From NCBI GenBank assembly GCA_033032865.1, contig JAWHQI010000170.1, forward strand, positions 2,973,001 through 3,037,000: a stretch of 64,000 nt of DNA, in the 5' to 3' direction. Every line of letters begins with the position of its first letter. Position 1 is the stretch's first letter. The stretch is from Dactylorhiza incarnata (lineage: Eukaryota > Streptophyta > Magnoliopsida > Asparagales > Orchidaceae). The translations under genes and the position numbers were made by a program. Below are positions 1 through 12,035 of the stretch, in pieces. Below the pieces are notes generated by a model. It was given only the letters and a program-made list of their open reading frames with translations. It was not told the DNA's origin and did no database searches.

Positions 1-4
1 CACA

Positions 5-16
5 TGGTATCAGAGC
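5..16 (+). other. Primer-binding site of copia A (iMet type)
   Basis: The 12-base string TGGTATCAGAGC is the classic complement of the 3' end of initiator methionine tRNA. It is used to prime minus-strand DNA in most plant copia elements. It follows immediately after the LTR end, which fixes the left edge of the internal region. Confidence 0.9.
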
Positions 17-369
17 GAAATTGTTCATAGAATTTCGCGCAGCGCCTGTTTTTTTCCTGATTCCCAGGCTCGCCATTTCCAGCGGTCACCTTTCTTGTGA
101 CCGCAGCTCCTGCTTCCTGCGGTCACTTTTCCTGTGACCGCAGCTCCCTCCATCTGGGTTTTTTTCTCCTGCTCTCTTAACTGCACCTTCTCCTTTTATC
201 CATCTTCTCTGTCAGCTGGGCCCCACAGCTACTCTGTGACCGCTCCTCTCCTGCGGTCTCATTTTTTCTACCCGTGGCTCTCTTCAGCTCTGCTACCGAG
301 ACCGCCTGTCCGCCTCTGCAAGACTACCCGCTGGCATCTCTGCCCAGTTTTACCGTGATCTCCCTGATA

Positions 370-725
370 GTAGAACTGCTTCAGATCTCCGGCTCTGGGA
401 AACCGCGAGACCGCGAGCTCTTCTGACCTCTGCGAGCTCCTCTGATCGCGTGCCTTCCAGACTGTCTGGATCTCTCTTGCCAGCGAGCTCTTCTGCACGC
501 GATCGGGAGAGCTCTTCTGTTCGCCGTGAGCTCTTCTGTTCGCCGCGAGCTCTCCCGATCGCGTGCCTTCCTGACCGTCGGGAGCGGTCCTGCCCGCGAG
601 CTTTTCTGACCGCCGCAAGCTCTCTTAACAGCGACCTGCCCGCGAGCTCTTCTGACCGCCGCAAGCTCTCTTAACAACGATCCGCCCACGAACTCTTTTG
701 ACCGCCGCGAGGTCTTCTAACCGCT
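370..725 (+). repeat. GC-rich tandem repeat in the leader of copia A
   Basis: The leader upstream of gag is built from variants of GCGAGCTCTTCTGACCG. The clearest part is three consecutive copies with a 46-bp period starting near 596, 642 and 688. Because the repeat has few stops, open frames appear on both strands (for example 268-618 and 381-689, minus), but they are repeat artefacts. There is no sign of a real protein. Confidence 0.7.
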
Positions 726-768
726 GCGCTGCTCCTGCTCGCCAGTTTCTCCGCTGCCGTGCTCTTCA

Positions 769-1660
769 ATGGCCGAGAATAATGCCCTGTCTCTTCCGAC
801 CCGTGCTACGGTTCCTCTTCCTGAAGTTCGCGACGAGCTTCAGATCACCACTATCTCCTTTAGTGGGAAGAAGAATTTTGTTGAATGGATGCACTCAGTT
901 CGCCGTGTTCTCCAGACAAAAGGTCTCCTTCATCATCTGATAAAGGCCACTCCATCTGAGCCCACCGAGGAATGACAACGTGATGACAATCGTGTCTAAT
1001 CCTGGATTATAAATTCGATGGACAGTGAGCCATATCGTATGACTATGTATCATGAGACGGCCAAAGCTATGTGGGAGAAACTGCACTCCCTTTATTCTGG
1101 CAAGGAAAGCTTGCAACATCTCTTTGACATCATCACGGACCTTCAGTCTCTTGACCCGGGGGTGACTGACGATCATACTTCTTTTGTTGCGCAGTCCAAA
1201 ACTTTAGTAGAAGCCTGGCTTCAGCATCAACCCCTACTACCGGTCTCTCTACTCAACGTACTCAGAAAGAAGCAGTTGACATTGTCATGATGATGATACG
1301 TGTTCTACCTTATCTCCACAGCATCTGGGCTCAAATCCTCTCCTACTCCACAATTCCGTCTTTGTCAGATGTGTGCTCCATGTTGTTAAAGGTCACACCC
1401 CCCTGATGCTCCCGGGAACCTCTCTCCGGCTCTGCTCCAGAAGTCTTCTCCACCTCACTCTACTCCTCCATCCTCTCGTGGAGGTCGGACCTCTTCTGGG
1501 GGTAAGGGTCGAAACAATCGTACTCCTTTTAAGTGTACTTACCGTGGTCGGGATAGTCACCTCGAGGCCACGTGTTATCGTAAGCATGGTCCGCCACAAC
1601 CTCCGCAGGCCTCTATTGCCATCAATGCTCCCACCAACAATCAAACTGACATTGTTGCCT
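769..1660 (+). pseudogene. gag: copia A gag (broken)
   Basis: An ATG at 769 starts a gag-like N-terminus (ITTISFSGKKNFVEWMHSVR), which resembles the UBN2/copia gag fold. The frame stops at about 973, resumes at 1018-1290 (ETAKAMWEKLHSLYSGKE), then shifts again. The zinc knuckle is recognisable near 1534-1590 (CTYRGRDSHLEATC), but one cysteine of the CCHC set is replaced by arginine. The product would be the particle-forming nucleocapsid protein. This copy cannot encode it. Confidence 0.8.
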
Positions 1661-3321
1661 TGCGCACCCAACTCCAGCAAATTCAAGAGATGCTCTGTCG
1701 TTCCTCCGGTTCTGTGGCATCTGTCTCCGATGAAGGTATCTCATGTCTCTCCCATAGTTCAACTTGGACTATGGATTCCGGAGCTACACACCATATTACC
1801 CCGAAGCAACCTTCTAACTACTCGAACTCTGAACATTCGAAGTACATTACTGTGGTCAATGGGGACACCACTCCGGTTTCTGGATCAGCCGACATGCCTC
1901 TTACTCCCTCCATCTCTCTTTGCTCGGTTCTACATGTTCCGGGCTCTCTGTTTAATCTTCTCTCTATTAGCCGGCTCACTCAAGACCTTGATTGCTATGT
2001 AACATTTTCTTCCACCTCTTTTGTTGTGCAGGATCGAAGGACGCAGACTATCATTGGTAAAGGGAAACTGACGAATGTGCTATACACTTTGGAACTCCCC
2101 CCTACGATTCTCTCTTCTGTTAGTACTCTTGACTGACATCGGCGCCTTGGACATGCCCTTCTTCCAATACTCAAGAAAGCTCTTCTAGATCTCTCCCTCA
2201 ACGACTTCACCTGTGAGTCCCGCATCTTCGGCAAACAACATCGTTCTTCTTTTTCTCTTCATTGTACTCGGAGCGATGCTCCTTTTATGTTAGTTCATTC
2301 GGATATGTAGGGACCTTATAAAGTAACAAGTAGCTCTATGTGTCGTTATTTCATTAGGTTTATTGATGATTACTCTCGCATGACATGGTTATATTTACTT
2401 CTTGATTGTTTTGAAATAACTCGTGTATTTCATGTCTTTATTACTGAAACCTGCAACCAATTCTTCACCGCTGTTAAAACTATAAGAACCGACAATGCGC
2501 GAGAATACACCGGTAACATGTTCACCAATCTATGTGTTGAGTTTGAGATTATCCACCAAATCTCATGTGCATATACCCCACAACAAAATGGGGTAGCTGA
2601 ACGAAAACATCGTCACCTCCTTGAGGTCGCTCGCTCCATGATGTTTCAAATGCAGGTTCCCAAAGTTTATTAGCATTTTGCGGTGTCCACAACTTGTTAC
2701 CTCATCAACCGCATGCCCTCCTCTCTTCTCAACTTTGCAACCCCCTTTAGCTTTCTGTTTCCCTCCACCCCTCCTTTTACTATCACACCTCGTGTCTTCG
2801 GCTGCACTTATTATGTTCACAATCTTGGTCCATCCACATGCAAGCTTGCTCCTCACGCTACCAAGTATATGTTTGTCGGTTACTCTCGCACTCAGAAAGG
2901 TTATGTCTGTTATTCCTCTGTTGATCGGAAGGTTGTTACATCTGTCGATGTCACTTTCCTTGAAGAGCAACCCTATTACTCTACACCTACTCTTCCAACA
3001 CCTCTTACCATCCCCCGTCCTACTGTTCCAGTTACTTCTCAACTACCACCACTACTTCCCACACTGGCTCCCATCACCACCAAACCACCTCTTCTTCGTG
3101 TCTACACTCATCGCTCTCCTACGTCGGATGCTCTGAAACAGGTGCCCTCTACCAATGATGTCTTGCGGCACGAAGATACGACACCTGCTTCTACGGCTCA
3201 CCCCCTGGTAAACTATGTATCCTTACATCGCCTCTCTCCGGAACTCCGAGAATTTGCAACTTCTCTCTCCTCTATTTCCACCCCTAACTCTTTACAGGAG
3301 GCTCTTCAACATTCAGGATGA
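1660..3321 (+). pseudogene. pol: copia A protease and integrase (broken)
   Basis: The aspartic-protease motif DSGAT is near 1775, followed by LHVPGSLFNLLSISRL, typical of copia protease. Integrase begins with HRRLGH near 2138, right after a stop in place of the usual tryptophan. The catalytic residues sit in FIDDYSR (near 2354), RTDNAREY (near 2487) and PQQNGVAERKH (near 2578), giving the D,D,E triad. Stops near 2308 and 2671 and a frame change near 2680 break the frame. The C-terminal part (2683-3321) contains the GCTYYVHN and FVGYS motifs seen after copia integrase. Confidence 0.85.
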
Positions 3322-3385
3322 CGGGCAGCTATGGATGAGGAAATGACGGCTCTTTGGGCAAATCACACTTGGGAATTGGGATCTT

Positions 3386-4838
3386 GTGCATCTTCCTCCT
3401 GTCCAGACTTGTGTGGGATGTAAGTGGGTCTTTGCCATCAAGCATGACCCTGATGAGATAATTCAACGTCTCAAGCCTCGTCTTGTTGCTCGTGGCTTTA
3501 CTCAGCAACAAGACCTGGATTATGATGAAACTTTCTCTCCTGTCGCCAAGCTGAACACTGTTTGTGTTATAATCTCTCTCGCTGTTCATCGACACTGTCT
3601 GCTGCATCAATTTGATGTCAAGAATGTCTTTCTCAATGACGATTTACAGGAAACTGTCTACATGCAACAACCTCCCGGGTTTGAGACCACGGAGGATTCT
3701 CTTGTATGCCGTCTAAAGAAGTCTCTTTATGGTCTCAAACAGTCTCCCCGAGCATAGTTTGATAAGTTCAGTCAGGTTGTTCGTGAACACTCGAAGCTCG
3801 ACTGACTTCTCTCTATTCACTCAGCATAGACCGACAGGCACTGTGATTCTCCTGGTATATGTTGATGATATTTTTATAACGGGAGATGATCTCCATGGAA
3901 TACATATGATCAAACAACATTTGGCCTCGGTCTTTCAAACTAAAGACCTGAGAAATCTTCGGTACTTTCTTGGTATCGAAGTAACTCGGCGTCCTGATGG
4001 TCTTATTCCGTCTCAACGAAAATATTGCCTTAATTTGCTTCGTAATGCTGGCTACCCTGGTTGCAAGCCTGCTGACACTCCTATGGATGTCAATCACAAG
4101 CTCTGTGCTCATGCCTCAGACTCCGATCTGCTGCTTTCAAATCTGGAGTACTATCGATGCCTTGTGGGGAAACTGATATATCTCACTGTTACAAAGTCTG
4201 ATATATCCTTTGTCGTTAGCGTTGTCAGTCGATTTATGCATGCTCAACGTATCTCTCATCTTGAGGTGGTTGAGCGCATCCTTCGATACTTAAAGACAGC
4301 TCCTGGACAAGGACTTGTATACAAGCCTTCTTCATCTACCTTATCTCTTACTGCATACTCTGATGCTGACTATGCTGACTCATTGGTTGATCGTCGTTCC
4401 ACAAGTGGATATTGTACATACTTTGGTGGACACCTTATCACCTGGCGTAGCAAGAAGCAGTCAGTGGTTGCTCGCTCGTCCGCCGAAGCTAAGTATCGGG
4501 CAATGACTTTTGTTGTGTCCGAGTTCACCTGGTTAAAAAGTCTTCTTAGTGACCTTGGTGTAAAACTTCCCTCACCAGCCACTCTCTATTGTGACAGTCA
4601 AACTGCTATACATATTGCCAAAAATCCTATTTTTCATGAACGTACCAAACACATCAAAGTTGACTGCCACTTCATTCGGGAGAAGGTACAACTGAGGAAA
4701 CTGGAGTTAAAACATGTTCCTGCTGCCGGGCAAGTAGCTGACATTCTCACAAAGGCTCTACCGCGTTCACTATATTATCAGTTCTTGTCCAAGCTTGGTG
4801 CTTACGACCTGTATGCTCCAGCTTGCGGGGAGTGTTAA
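3386..4838 (+). pseudogene. pol: copia A reverse transcriptase and RNase H (broken)
   Basis: The RT begins at GCKWVFAIKHDPD and runs through DVKNVFLNDDL and LYGLKQSPRA. It stops near 3757 and resumes in another frame with the catalytic box YVDDIFI (near 3860). RNase H follows, with YSDADYADSLVDRRSTSG, SSAEAKYRAM, YCDSQTAIHIAKNP and the final ADILTKALP. One stop or frameshift separates the RT fingers from the palm. The C-terminal 369-residue frame is open to its natural end, just before the purine tract. Confidence 0.88.
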
Positions 4839-5016
4839 AGAAATCATTTAAAAAGTCTCAATAATGAAGGCCCAACTATGCCCACTCTCTTTGTAGTTCT
4901 TTTAGTCCCACATCTTAGAATAGGATTTCCTCTCCCCTCTCTTTTCCTATATAAGTGTACAAATACTTGTTCTAATACATGATTTATATATATATTAGTT
5001 TTCTCTCATTTTTCCA
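4833..5016 (+). repeat. 3' LTR of copia A (possibly clipped)
   Basis: The LTR starts with TGTTAAAG immediately after the purine-rich GCGGGGAG and the RNase H stop, the usual copia arrangement. A TATA-like TATATAAG lies near 4950. It is only about 184 bp and runs into gypsy pol sequence at about 5017. The first bases of the window suggest the true LTR ended in CACA, so the last few bases may be missing here. Confidence 0.65.
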
Positions 5017-6540
5017 CGATGACTTCATTGAAGTGCTACCCACATCCCAAGAATATGACATTATTCTGGTAGTGGTAGATCGATCAACATGTATGCCCAC
5101 TTCCTACCTATGGGCTATGAGGCATCCTTGCACAACCATTTCAGTTGCTCAAGAATTCATAAAGGGAGTTTTCAAACTTCATGGAATGCCCAACTCAATT
5201 GTGAGTGATAGAGGAGTGATTTTCATTAGTGTATTTTGGCAGGAAGGGGACAAAGAATGTGACGACAAACGCGCTATCCCGCAAGGTGGAGGGAAATTTA
5301 TCCACTCTTCTAACTTCTCAAGTTGAACTCTTAGAAAAAAATAAAGAGCTCATGGCAAGGAGATCCAAATGTGCGGACCATTATTCAGTCCATAGAAAAA
5401 GACCCTAACCAATTACATAAGTATCAATGGTCCCAGGGAATTCTGAAGAAGAAGGGGAAGCTAGTAGTGGGAAATGAAGAAAAGGTAAAGAGAATGATCT
5501 GCCACTTGTATCATGGCACAACTGCAGGAGGACATTCAGGAGTTCACGCCCCTTTCAAAAGAATTAAGCAGACTTTTTACTGGAAGAGAAAGGAGTTCCT
5601 CCATGAATATATTAAGAAATGTCATGTCTGCCAACAATGCAAGGCCAACACAGGCAAACCCATGGGACTCCTACATCCCTTATCAATATCAGACCAAATA
5701 TGGAAGGACATATCTATGGACTTCATTGAAGTGCTACCCTCCCAAGGATATGACATTATTCTGGTAGTGGTAGATCGAATCAACAGGTATGCCCACTTCC
5801 TACCTATGGGCTATGAGGCATCCTTGCACAGCCTTTTCAATCGCTCAAGAATTCATAAAGGGACTTTTCAAACTTCATGGAATGCCCAACTCAATTGTGA
5901 GTGATAGAGGAGTGATTTTCATTAGTTTATTTTGGCAGGAATTCTTTAAATTACAAGGGGTTAAACTAAACACATCCACATCCTATCATCTCCAATCCGA
6001 CGGCCAGATAGAGGTAGTTAACAGATGTTCAGAAAACTATCTCAGGTGCATGACCCACGACAAGCCCAAGAAATGGTGTCAATGGTTGCCCTCAGCGGAA
6101 TGGTGGTATAACACCAATTTCCATTGTGCCATCCAATCGACACCATATGAAGTGGTGTATGGGAAGCCACCCGCTTCACATTCCATATACCAGATTCTAC
6201 TATGGTGGAGATTGTAGATAGATGCTTAAGAGGAAGCTTTGAGAATGTTGAAATATCACTTACTGCAAGCTCAAAACAGAATGAAGGTGATGGTAGATAG
6301 GAAGAGAAGAGAAAGAGAGTTAGAGGTGGGAAATCTAGTCTATATCAAGTTGCAGCCTTATCGACAAGTAAGCATCATGGGAGCCAATTATACCAAATTT
6401 TCTCCCAAATTCTTTGGACTGTTTCCCATTATTCAGAGAGTGGGCTGTGGGCAAGGTAGCATATAAAGTGCAGCTTCCACCTTCAGCAAGGATTCATAAT
6501 ACCTTCCACATTTCGCAACTCAAGCTCACATTGGAGAAGC
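5017..6540 (+). pseudogene. pol: Ty3/gypsy integrase fragment, internally rearranged
   Basis: A chromovirus-style pol tail. A linker like that after RNase H (NVTTNALSRKVE) starts near 5250. It is followed by an HHCC zinc domain (HLYHGT...GHSGVH...CHVCQQC, near 5505-5640) and a catalytic core with VVVDRINRYAHF, SDRGVIF and DGQIEVVN as the D,D,E residues. A frameshift near 5820 splits the core. The tail LPPSARIHNTFHISQLK near 6475-6525 is the usual gypsy C-terminus. No protease, RT or RNase H core is present, so this is a 5'-truncated remnant. Confidence 0.85.
5018..5248 (+). repeat. Duplicated integrase-core segment
   Basis: These about 230 bp nearly repeat 5717-5945: both start at GACTTCATTGAAGTGCTACC and both end at TTTTGGCAGGAA. 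The first copy stands before the RNase H to integrase linker, so the protein order is scrambled. A tandem duplication or template switch followed by truncation would explain it. Confidence 0.85.
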
Positions 6541-6544
6541 ACCG

Positions 6545-7380
6545 GTAAAACCCTCTATTCCAGAGTTCATTTTCAATGTGTACTCAGACATGTGATATAA
6601 ATTCATTAGTAGGCCCCACTTGCTAGGTAAGAGAATGTAAATTTCCTCTTCTCCATATATAGTCCCGCATTTCAAAGCCTTAAAGATTCTCCCTATTTTT
6701 ATAAATATAAGGAGGGAACGATGACAATATACTAGAGGAAACAAATAGTGGAGTCATGCTGAACTGCTTCCAAAACATTTACAATATATGGAGTGCTATA
6801 AATTTCAACCCTCCTCTCCGGCTCTCTCATCACCTCTTCTCCATCATACGAAAAGCTTGGCTCCTCATTCACAATTAAACCACCTTATAGGGTGGTTTAA
6901 AGTTCTGTAATTTAGGTGCTTTGATAACTCTAGATGTCCATCTTTCTTGGCATAGGTAGGTTGCTTTAAACAAACTTTGGCGCCCCACTCACAAATCTGC
7001 CCACTTTTGTTAGCTAGGGTGATACATATTTGCCTAATTGCCTAATATTCTCTAATTAGAATGATACAAAGATGATTTCTCGGGCCGGTCACGCATTGCC
7101 CTATTAGCCTACGTAGCCCTAGTGGTAATTTCGTCATTTTATGAATGCCCAACTTTTGCCCATATAAGGGAGTGGAGGTGAGTTATGTGGATTATTTCTG
7201 AGCATTGTTTAGTCTGGCTCTCATAGGAGAGACGACTCTTAGAGGGATCCTGCCCTCAAGAGTGGGAATTGAGCATACTTCGATATCTTGTATCTCGCAT
7301 TTTAATTCAATCGTTTATCGATGATAGTCAGATCTATCATCTGGTCCGACCTGTATGTTACAGGCTGCTAGTTCAAGACA
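6545..7380 (+). other. Probable gypsy LTR and flanking sequence
   Basis: No coding sequence was seen. The block follows the gypsy pol tail. Its right part (about 7130-7370) resembles a gypsy LTR: CCCATATAAGGGAGTGG followed by leader-like GAGAGACGACTCTTAGAGGG and CTTGTATCTCGCATTT. LTR ends could not be fixed because no second copy is in the window. Confidence 0.35.
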
Positions 7381-7670
7381 CAACCGTGACCATAAATACA
7401 TACGCGGATGGTGCAATAAAACGCATGTTGAGGCGGTAAGGCTTCCAAGAGGTCAAAGACTTGGATGTGTGAGCCCTTGACACAAGTATGACTTCATACT
7501 CGGGATGCTCACACACATGGGGAGCATGTTGAGAAGACTTAACCGCAGTCATGATATTCTATGGCGCAAAAGGATGCGAAAGTCAAGTTGAGCCTGCATT
7601 TTTTTTCTTTTTATATGAATGGAAGAAAATTTCATATCATTGTCTTGATTTTGATACACTGCATTTTTGA
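7381..7670. other. Unassigned intergenic sequence
   Basis: Nothing recognisable. Short open frames on both strands near 7550-7760 overlap one another and lack codon structure. Confidence 0.5.
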
Positions 7671-8815
7671 TGGGGATCAGCCGCATGATCGTGTTCGATG
7701 GAGGAGATCGGGCCACCACTCGGCGGGACCCATTTTGGCAAATTTGTCGGAGATGCATTGATCGGATCGACGATCTGACACCGCGAGCGCATCCGGAGCT
7801 TCGTTTTACATTTTATATGTATTTTATGTTATTTTTTTGGGCTTGTATTTAGTGTTTTAGGGCACAGGGCATAACGGACGATCATAGTCGTTCACGTCGG
7901 GTGCCTAACCGCCCCTCTTGTTATAAATATGGGTGGGTGTTCTCATTTTTGGGCATTGTTGATTTGTGAGAGATTCCAGAACGACAATCATTCGTGGTGC
8001 GACACCGCGAGCACGAGTGCGACGCCTCGGTTATTTTCAATTTTCCTTCATCAATTTCCGATTTTCTTTCTCAGTTCTCACTGTTCCCGTGACCCACCAT
8101 TCTTCCCTTTGTTAACCCACGATTTCCATCAGCAGAAGGAGATAACCGCCCTCAAAAGCACTGTTCATTGCCTTCATTCTCGCCATTGTTACTATTCACA
8201 ATCATCGACGGAAGATTTGCAACCTCCCATCACTGCATCCTCTCTCGCTCTTCTCCTCCAAAAGCAACCTTCCTCCCTCCCTCTCTCGTACCTGGTCGAG
8301 CCTTCACACCGAGCCCTAACTGTTGTGGATCACCGCAAGCCCCTCGACCAACCACTGTTCATCTTCCTCATCCTCGACGGAAAATCGATCGCCTCTTTCT
8401 CCGTCGACTCACCAGATCCGCCTCTGTCACTCCCTACTGCCATTCGAAGGTGCTGCCCTAGAAATTCACAGACACAGAGGGTTGCCGCCTTCTTCCACCA
8501 GCCATAAATCCCCCACCAGAACCCCTTCCTTCATCATTCCTCCACCCAAATTCTCTTCTTCTGCCACCAGCCCTAATTTGCTCTTCCCACAATTCCTGCT
8601 GCAAGCTTTCTATCACCTCTCCTGTAACCCTCCAGTTAAGTCTTCCCTGCCACCTATAATTCTTCTTTTTTCTCATGCCGCAACACAACCAGCCACCATA
8701 TATTCTGTCACGACAGCCACCCCCAACCTTGCAACTATTTGATCTCCTGGAGTCGCGGTGATCAGCTACAACGACCCCTTCTCAACCTCTCCCACTTTCA
8801 GATTTATGCCTGTGA
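7671..8815 (+). other. Promoter and leader-like block, likely LTR-element derived
   Basis: TTATAAATATG near 7920 looks like a TATA box. It is followed by a long C/T-rich stretch (7929-8760) rich in Ser, Pro and His codons in all frames, and by GTGAGTATT near 8812, a fair splice donor. The overlapping frames (192, 97 and 139 aa) show no family motif and look like low-complexity leader. A similar layout occurs on the minus strand at 15440-13980, suggesting the 5' ends of one repeat family. Confidence 0.3.
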
Positions 8816-10140
8816 GTATTAATTTAATGTGTTGTGTTATTTTGTATTAAATATTTTGATGATATCTCATATTTGTTGGTGAAAATAAAACCTTGAATGT
8901 GCTTTGTGTCATTTTCATAATTTCTATAAAACTTATTTGTGCAAATTGTAATTTAAAGCACCACTTGTGAAAGAACGTGATTATTTGCTTACGAGCGTGA
9001 AAATTTTTGTGAACACTGCGTTGATTTGCTAGCCCCTTATAAATTTATTGCTAACGTTTAATTCCGTGTTAATTCAAAACATGCATGCAACATTTAGGTC
9101 CGGCTTGATCACATTCATTTCACATATGCACGTAGGATTGCATTAGCGTGTCGGCACAGTCATTTTACCACAGCCCGTCCTGCGTCAATTTTGTCCTGCA
9201 AATTTGATCAATTTTATTAGAGCTAGTTTGAGCCTAAAGCAGCTGTAGGTTGTTTAGCTATCACTAATCAAGAATTGGATCTTTATTCATGTGCAATTCA
9301 GATTGGATTTAACTAAATCAACCAAAAGTATATCCAAAGTTGAGTTTTTTTTAACATTATCTCATATCTATTCCTTTTATCTTTTATTACACTATAAAAA
9401 TATTTATAGATAAGGTTATATTATGTTAGATTATAGCATAGAATTACATATGGAAACTATATATTTGATCTAGTAAATTTAGGTTATGCCTAACACCTGG
9501 AACTGAAACCGAGATAGTTCATTGACTTTCCAAATTTATACGGAATCACATTGGGGTCCAACTAGAGGTCTCTCACATTGGGAAAGGGAAATCTTGGATG
9601 CCTCACACTTCGGAGAGGAAAAGTAACTTTTTTCTTGATTTCTTTCATTCACATTCAACTGATCAAATCAAATAACACTGTTTATTTAAATAAGGAAGCC
9701 TAAAGAAACTTAAAGGCTAATCAACCTATTAAATATGAAAAATAACTTATGTTACTTATCCACATGTGTATTTACTTATCCTACTTATTTTCTTTCATGC
9801 GATGCATAAATTCACCCAGGCCTGAAGAGTTAGCAGGAGGGCCAAGAGGTGGAGGGGTTGAGACAAGCTTATTATGTACATCTTTGAGGCTGCCTATACA
9901 GAGTTTTGGTAATCACTAATAAAAGTGTTTGTAGAAAGAAATGAGACATCCAAATAGGAGTATTATCATTCTGGTTATGAATATAAATAGTTCCCATTTT
10001 AATATTGTGGTGGAGACAATGTAAGCACAAACTTTAGTCAAGTACGAAAATGGCAACAACTTATCTTTCTTTTTTTTAATCGTAACCTTTTGGGTGGAAC
10101 AATAGTCTCAAATATGAATCTAGAAGAATCATACATAATT
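8816..10140. other. Non-coding intergenic sequence
   Basis: AT-rich with no supported gene. The stretch near 9545-9630 (CTCTCACATTGGGAAAGGG and CTCACACTTCGGAGAGG) resembles LTR promoter debris, but no ends or partner copy are visible. Confidence 0.5.
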
Positions 10141-10141
10141 T

Positions 10142-10659
10142 CTAGGGCAGTAGCTTTAAGCTTTTCAAATATAATGCATGATCTTCATCTATAGATCTTG
10201 GGTCACTGCCATAAACAGTTTCTTCTTTTGTTTCACTGATCTCCCGCTCAATTGGCTCAATCTGTGCGACATTTTGATGCATATCTGATGTTGATATGAT
10301 ATGTTGATTGTCACAATTTACATTATATTTGTATCCATCATTGTCATCATTCACATCATCTTAATATTCCTTTTGATAATGTTAAGATAGAGTATATTGA
10401 TCACATAATTTACTTGATCTTGAGGGGAATAATTCCTTTCCATGTGTCTAATAAGTATCTTCATATTGTCTGGCGGTAGCCCTGACATTTCATAATCAAG
10501 GTGAATGCATTCATGATCATATTGTGAAAATCTCCAAAGATAAAGTTGTTGATCATTGGAGAATTTAAGTAATTGTGGAGATTGATATTTTCGAAGTAGC
10601 TCACATTTTTCATTATGAATGGAATTTTGTTGTTGATCCAGTAATGGGTCAGAATTCAC
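10142..10659 (-). pseudogene. Unrecognised coding-like fragment
   Basis: Two adjoining minus-strand frames (10351-10659, 102 aa; 10142-10354, 70 aa) overlap by a few bases and have a mixed, non-repetitive composition rich in Asp, Asn, Glu and Tyr. A stop or frame change separates them. Upstream on the same strand, an ATG near 11463 opens a short frame (MADSDNTLPTDQPQYQHD) that the hAT-like element has split. I do not recognise the family. It could be remnants of one host exon or random open frames in AT-rich DNA. Confidence 0.25.
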
Positions 10660-10733
10660 TCAGCCGCGCTAGTGCAGGCCAATTAATTCACTATAATCAA
10701 CACGTATTCATGCGAGGCAGGGTGTGTGCTACT

Positions 10734-11363
10734 GTAGGAAGCACCGGTACGGGTACGAGTACCGGGTACGATACGTATCCGGTACGGCGGTACGCCAAAA
10801 TTTAAAAAATAAGGATACGGGTGCGGCGGGATACGTTGTATTAAATATAATAAATCTATATTTATAATCTCACAAATGTAATTAAAAGTCCTCAAAATAA
10901 TAAAACATCAAGCATAATTGCATAAATCACCAATTGGAATACAAATTCATAGTTAATGTGATATAATATGAAAATCTCAATCAAAAAATATTCATAATCA
11001 TTTCAATCTGAAACATCTAATCTTTAAATATATAGTAAAAAAATAAAATGATAAAATTTAAATCAAATTCTTTATAGTTTAAACGAAAAAAGCTACTTAA
11101 ATTTGAAGTACATTTGTTACTATAATAAATAAGCATCGCTAGTTGCATTTCTGGGTAATTTTTCTTTTCTAAAAGACACGCAAAAGCCTTTTGTTTACTT
11201 CAAAATAACATACTCTTATTACAAATGCAGAATAATCTATCAAGTCTAAGTATATTTACAGACTAGAATAACAGGTGTATTCGTGAGTATCGGGTACGTA
11301 CCGGTATCGGATACGTATCCGGTACGGGTACGCGACCCTCAAGGAAGTATCGGTGCTTCATAG
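10734..11363. mobile_element. Non-autonomous hAT-like element (630 bp)
   Basis: The element is flanked by a perfect 8-bp direct repeat GTGCTACT (10726-10733 and 11364-11371), the target-site length of the hAT superfamily. The ends are inverted and similar: left GTAGGAAGCACCGGTAC, right end read inward CTATGAAGCACCGATAC (14 of 17 match). Both ends carry subterminal GTACCGGTACGGGTACG-like repeats, typical of hAT transposase binding regions. The interior is AT-rich with no transposase. Confidence 0.8.
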
Positions 11364-11371
11364 GTGCTACT

Positions 11372-12030
11372 GGATGTAAAGCTGTTGGATTGTGCAATTG
11401 TGCACACATCATGTTGATATTGTGGTTGGTCGGTGGGGAGCGTGTTGTCACTATCCGCCATTGACATTTTTTTCAGCCATGTGGCAGAATGTTCTAAAAA
11501 TATATAGAATAATATAGATTAATGCAAATATGTAAATTATGTAGAAAATCCTAGAGTCTAATAGCGCATGAAGTCTAGAAGGTTATGAGGTATTCTAGTG
11601 TGAAATATTATATAGTGTCGTGTATTGTTCATGAATTATGTACATAGGAGAAATCATGTGGAAGAGTTACATAGTGAAGAAATCTAGATCTTCCAAATTT
11701 TGGAAACCTTTCGGTGCCTGTAAAAGGAGGAACTTACGCAGGACGGTCCTATTGAAGCTATTGGGGATTTCTATATGCAGACACAATTCCAACGAAATTT
11801 AACTAGCAATAATTATGATTTACAAATGCAACCGCAAGAAAACCACAATAAAAGAAAACTTCACCAAATAGAGGGCACATGTTGGAGTATTAATGTGAGA
11901 GTACACGAATTATAAATAAGCAGGCAAAGGAATGCCAACATTAGCCACAAACAGCATGGAAACAAAGTTTACAAAAAAGATACAACGCAAGCAAGAAAAT
12001 AAACACCAATTCAATAAGAATAATTAACAA
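11372..12030. other. Non-coding flank
   Basis: AT-rich with no supported gene. It ends at the target duplication of the next LTR element (12031-12035). Confidence 0.5.
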
Positions 12031-12035
12031 CCAAC

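Larger units (their letters stand above)
1..5016 (+). mobile_element. Ty1/copia LTR retrotransposon A (degenerate; 5' LTR outside window)
   Basis: The order is primer-binding site, leader, gag, protease, integrase, reverse transcriptase, RNase H, purine-rich tract and 3' LTR, which is the copia order (integrase before RT). The 5' LTR lies to the left of the window; only its last few bases (about 1-4) are present. The coding region is broken by several stops and frameshifts, so it cannot make a polyprotein. The 3' end butts directly against a gypsy integrase fragment near 5017, so the 3' LTR is probably clipped. The lineage was not determined. Confidence 0.92.

Noticed and set aside
268..689. 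Several overlapping minus-strand frames of about 100 aa in the leader of copia A
   Set aside because: They translate a GC-rich tandem repeat in three frames at once and have no domain; repeat artefact.
7929..8507. 192-aa frame as a possible gene
   Set aside because: Ser/Pro/His-rich in all frames, C/T-rich leader composition, no domain; treated as leader-like sequence.
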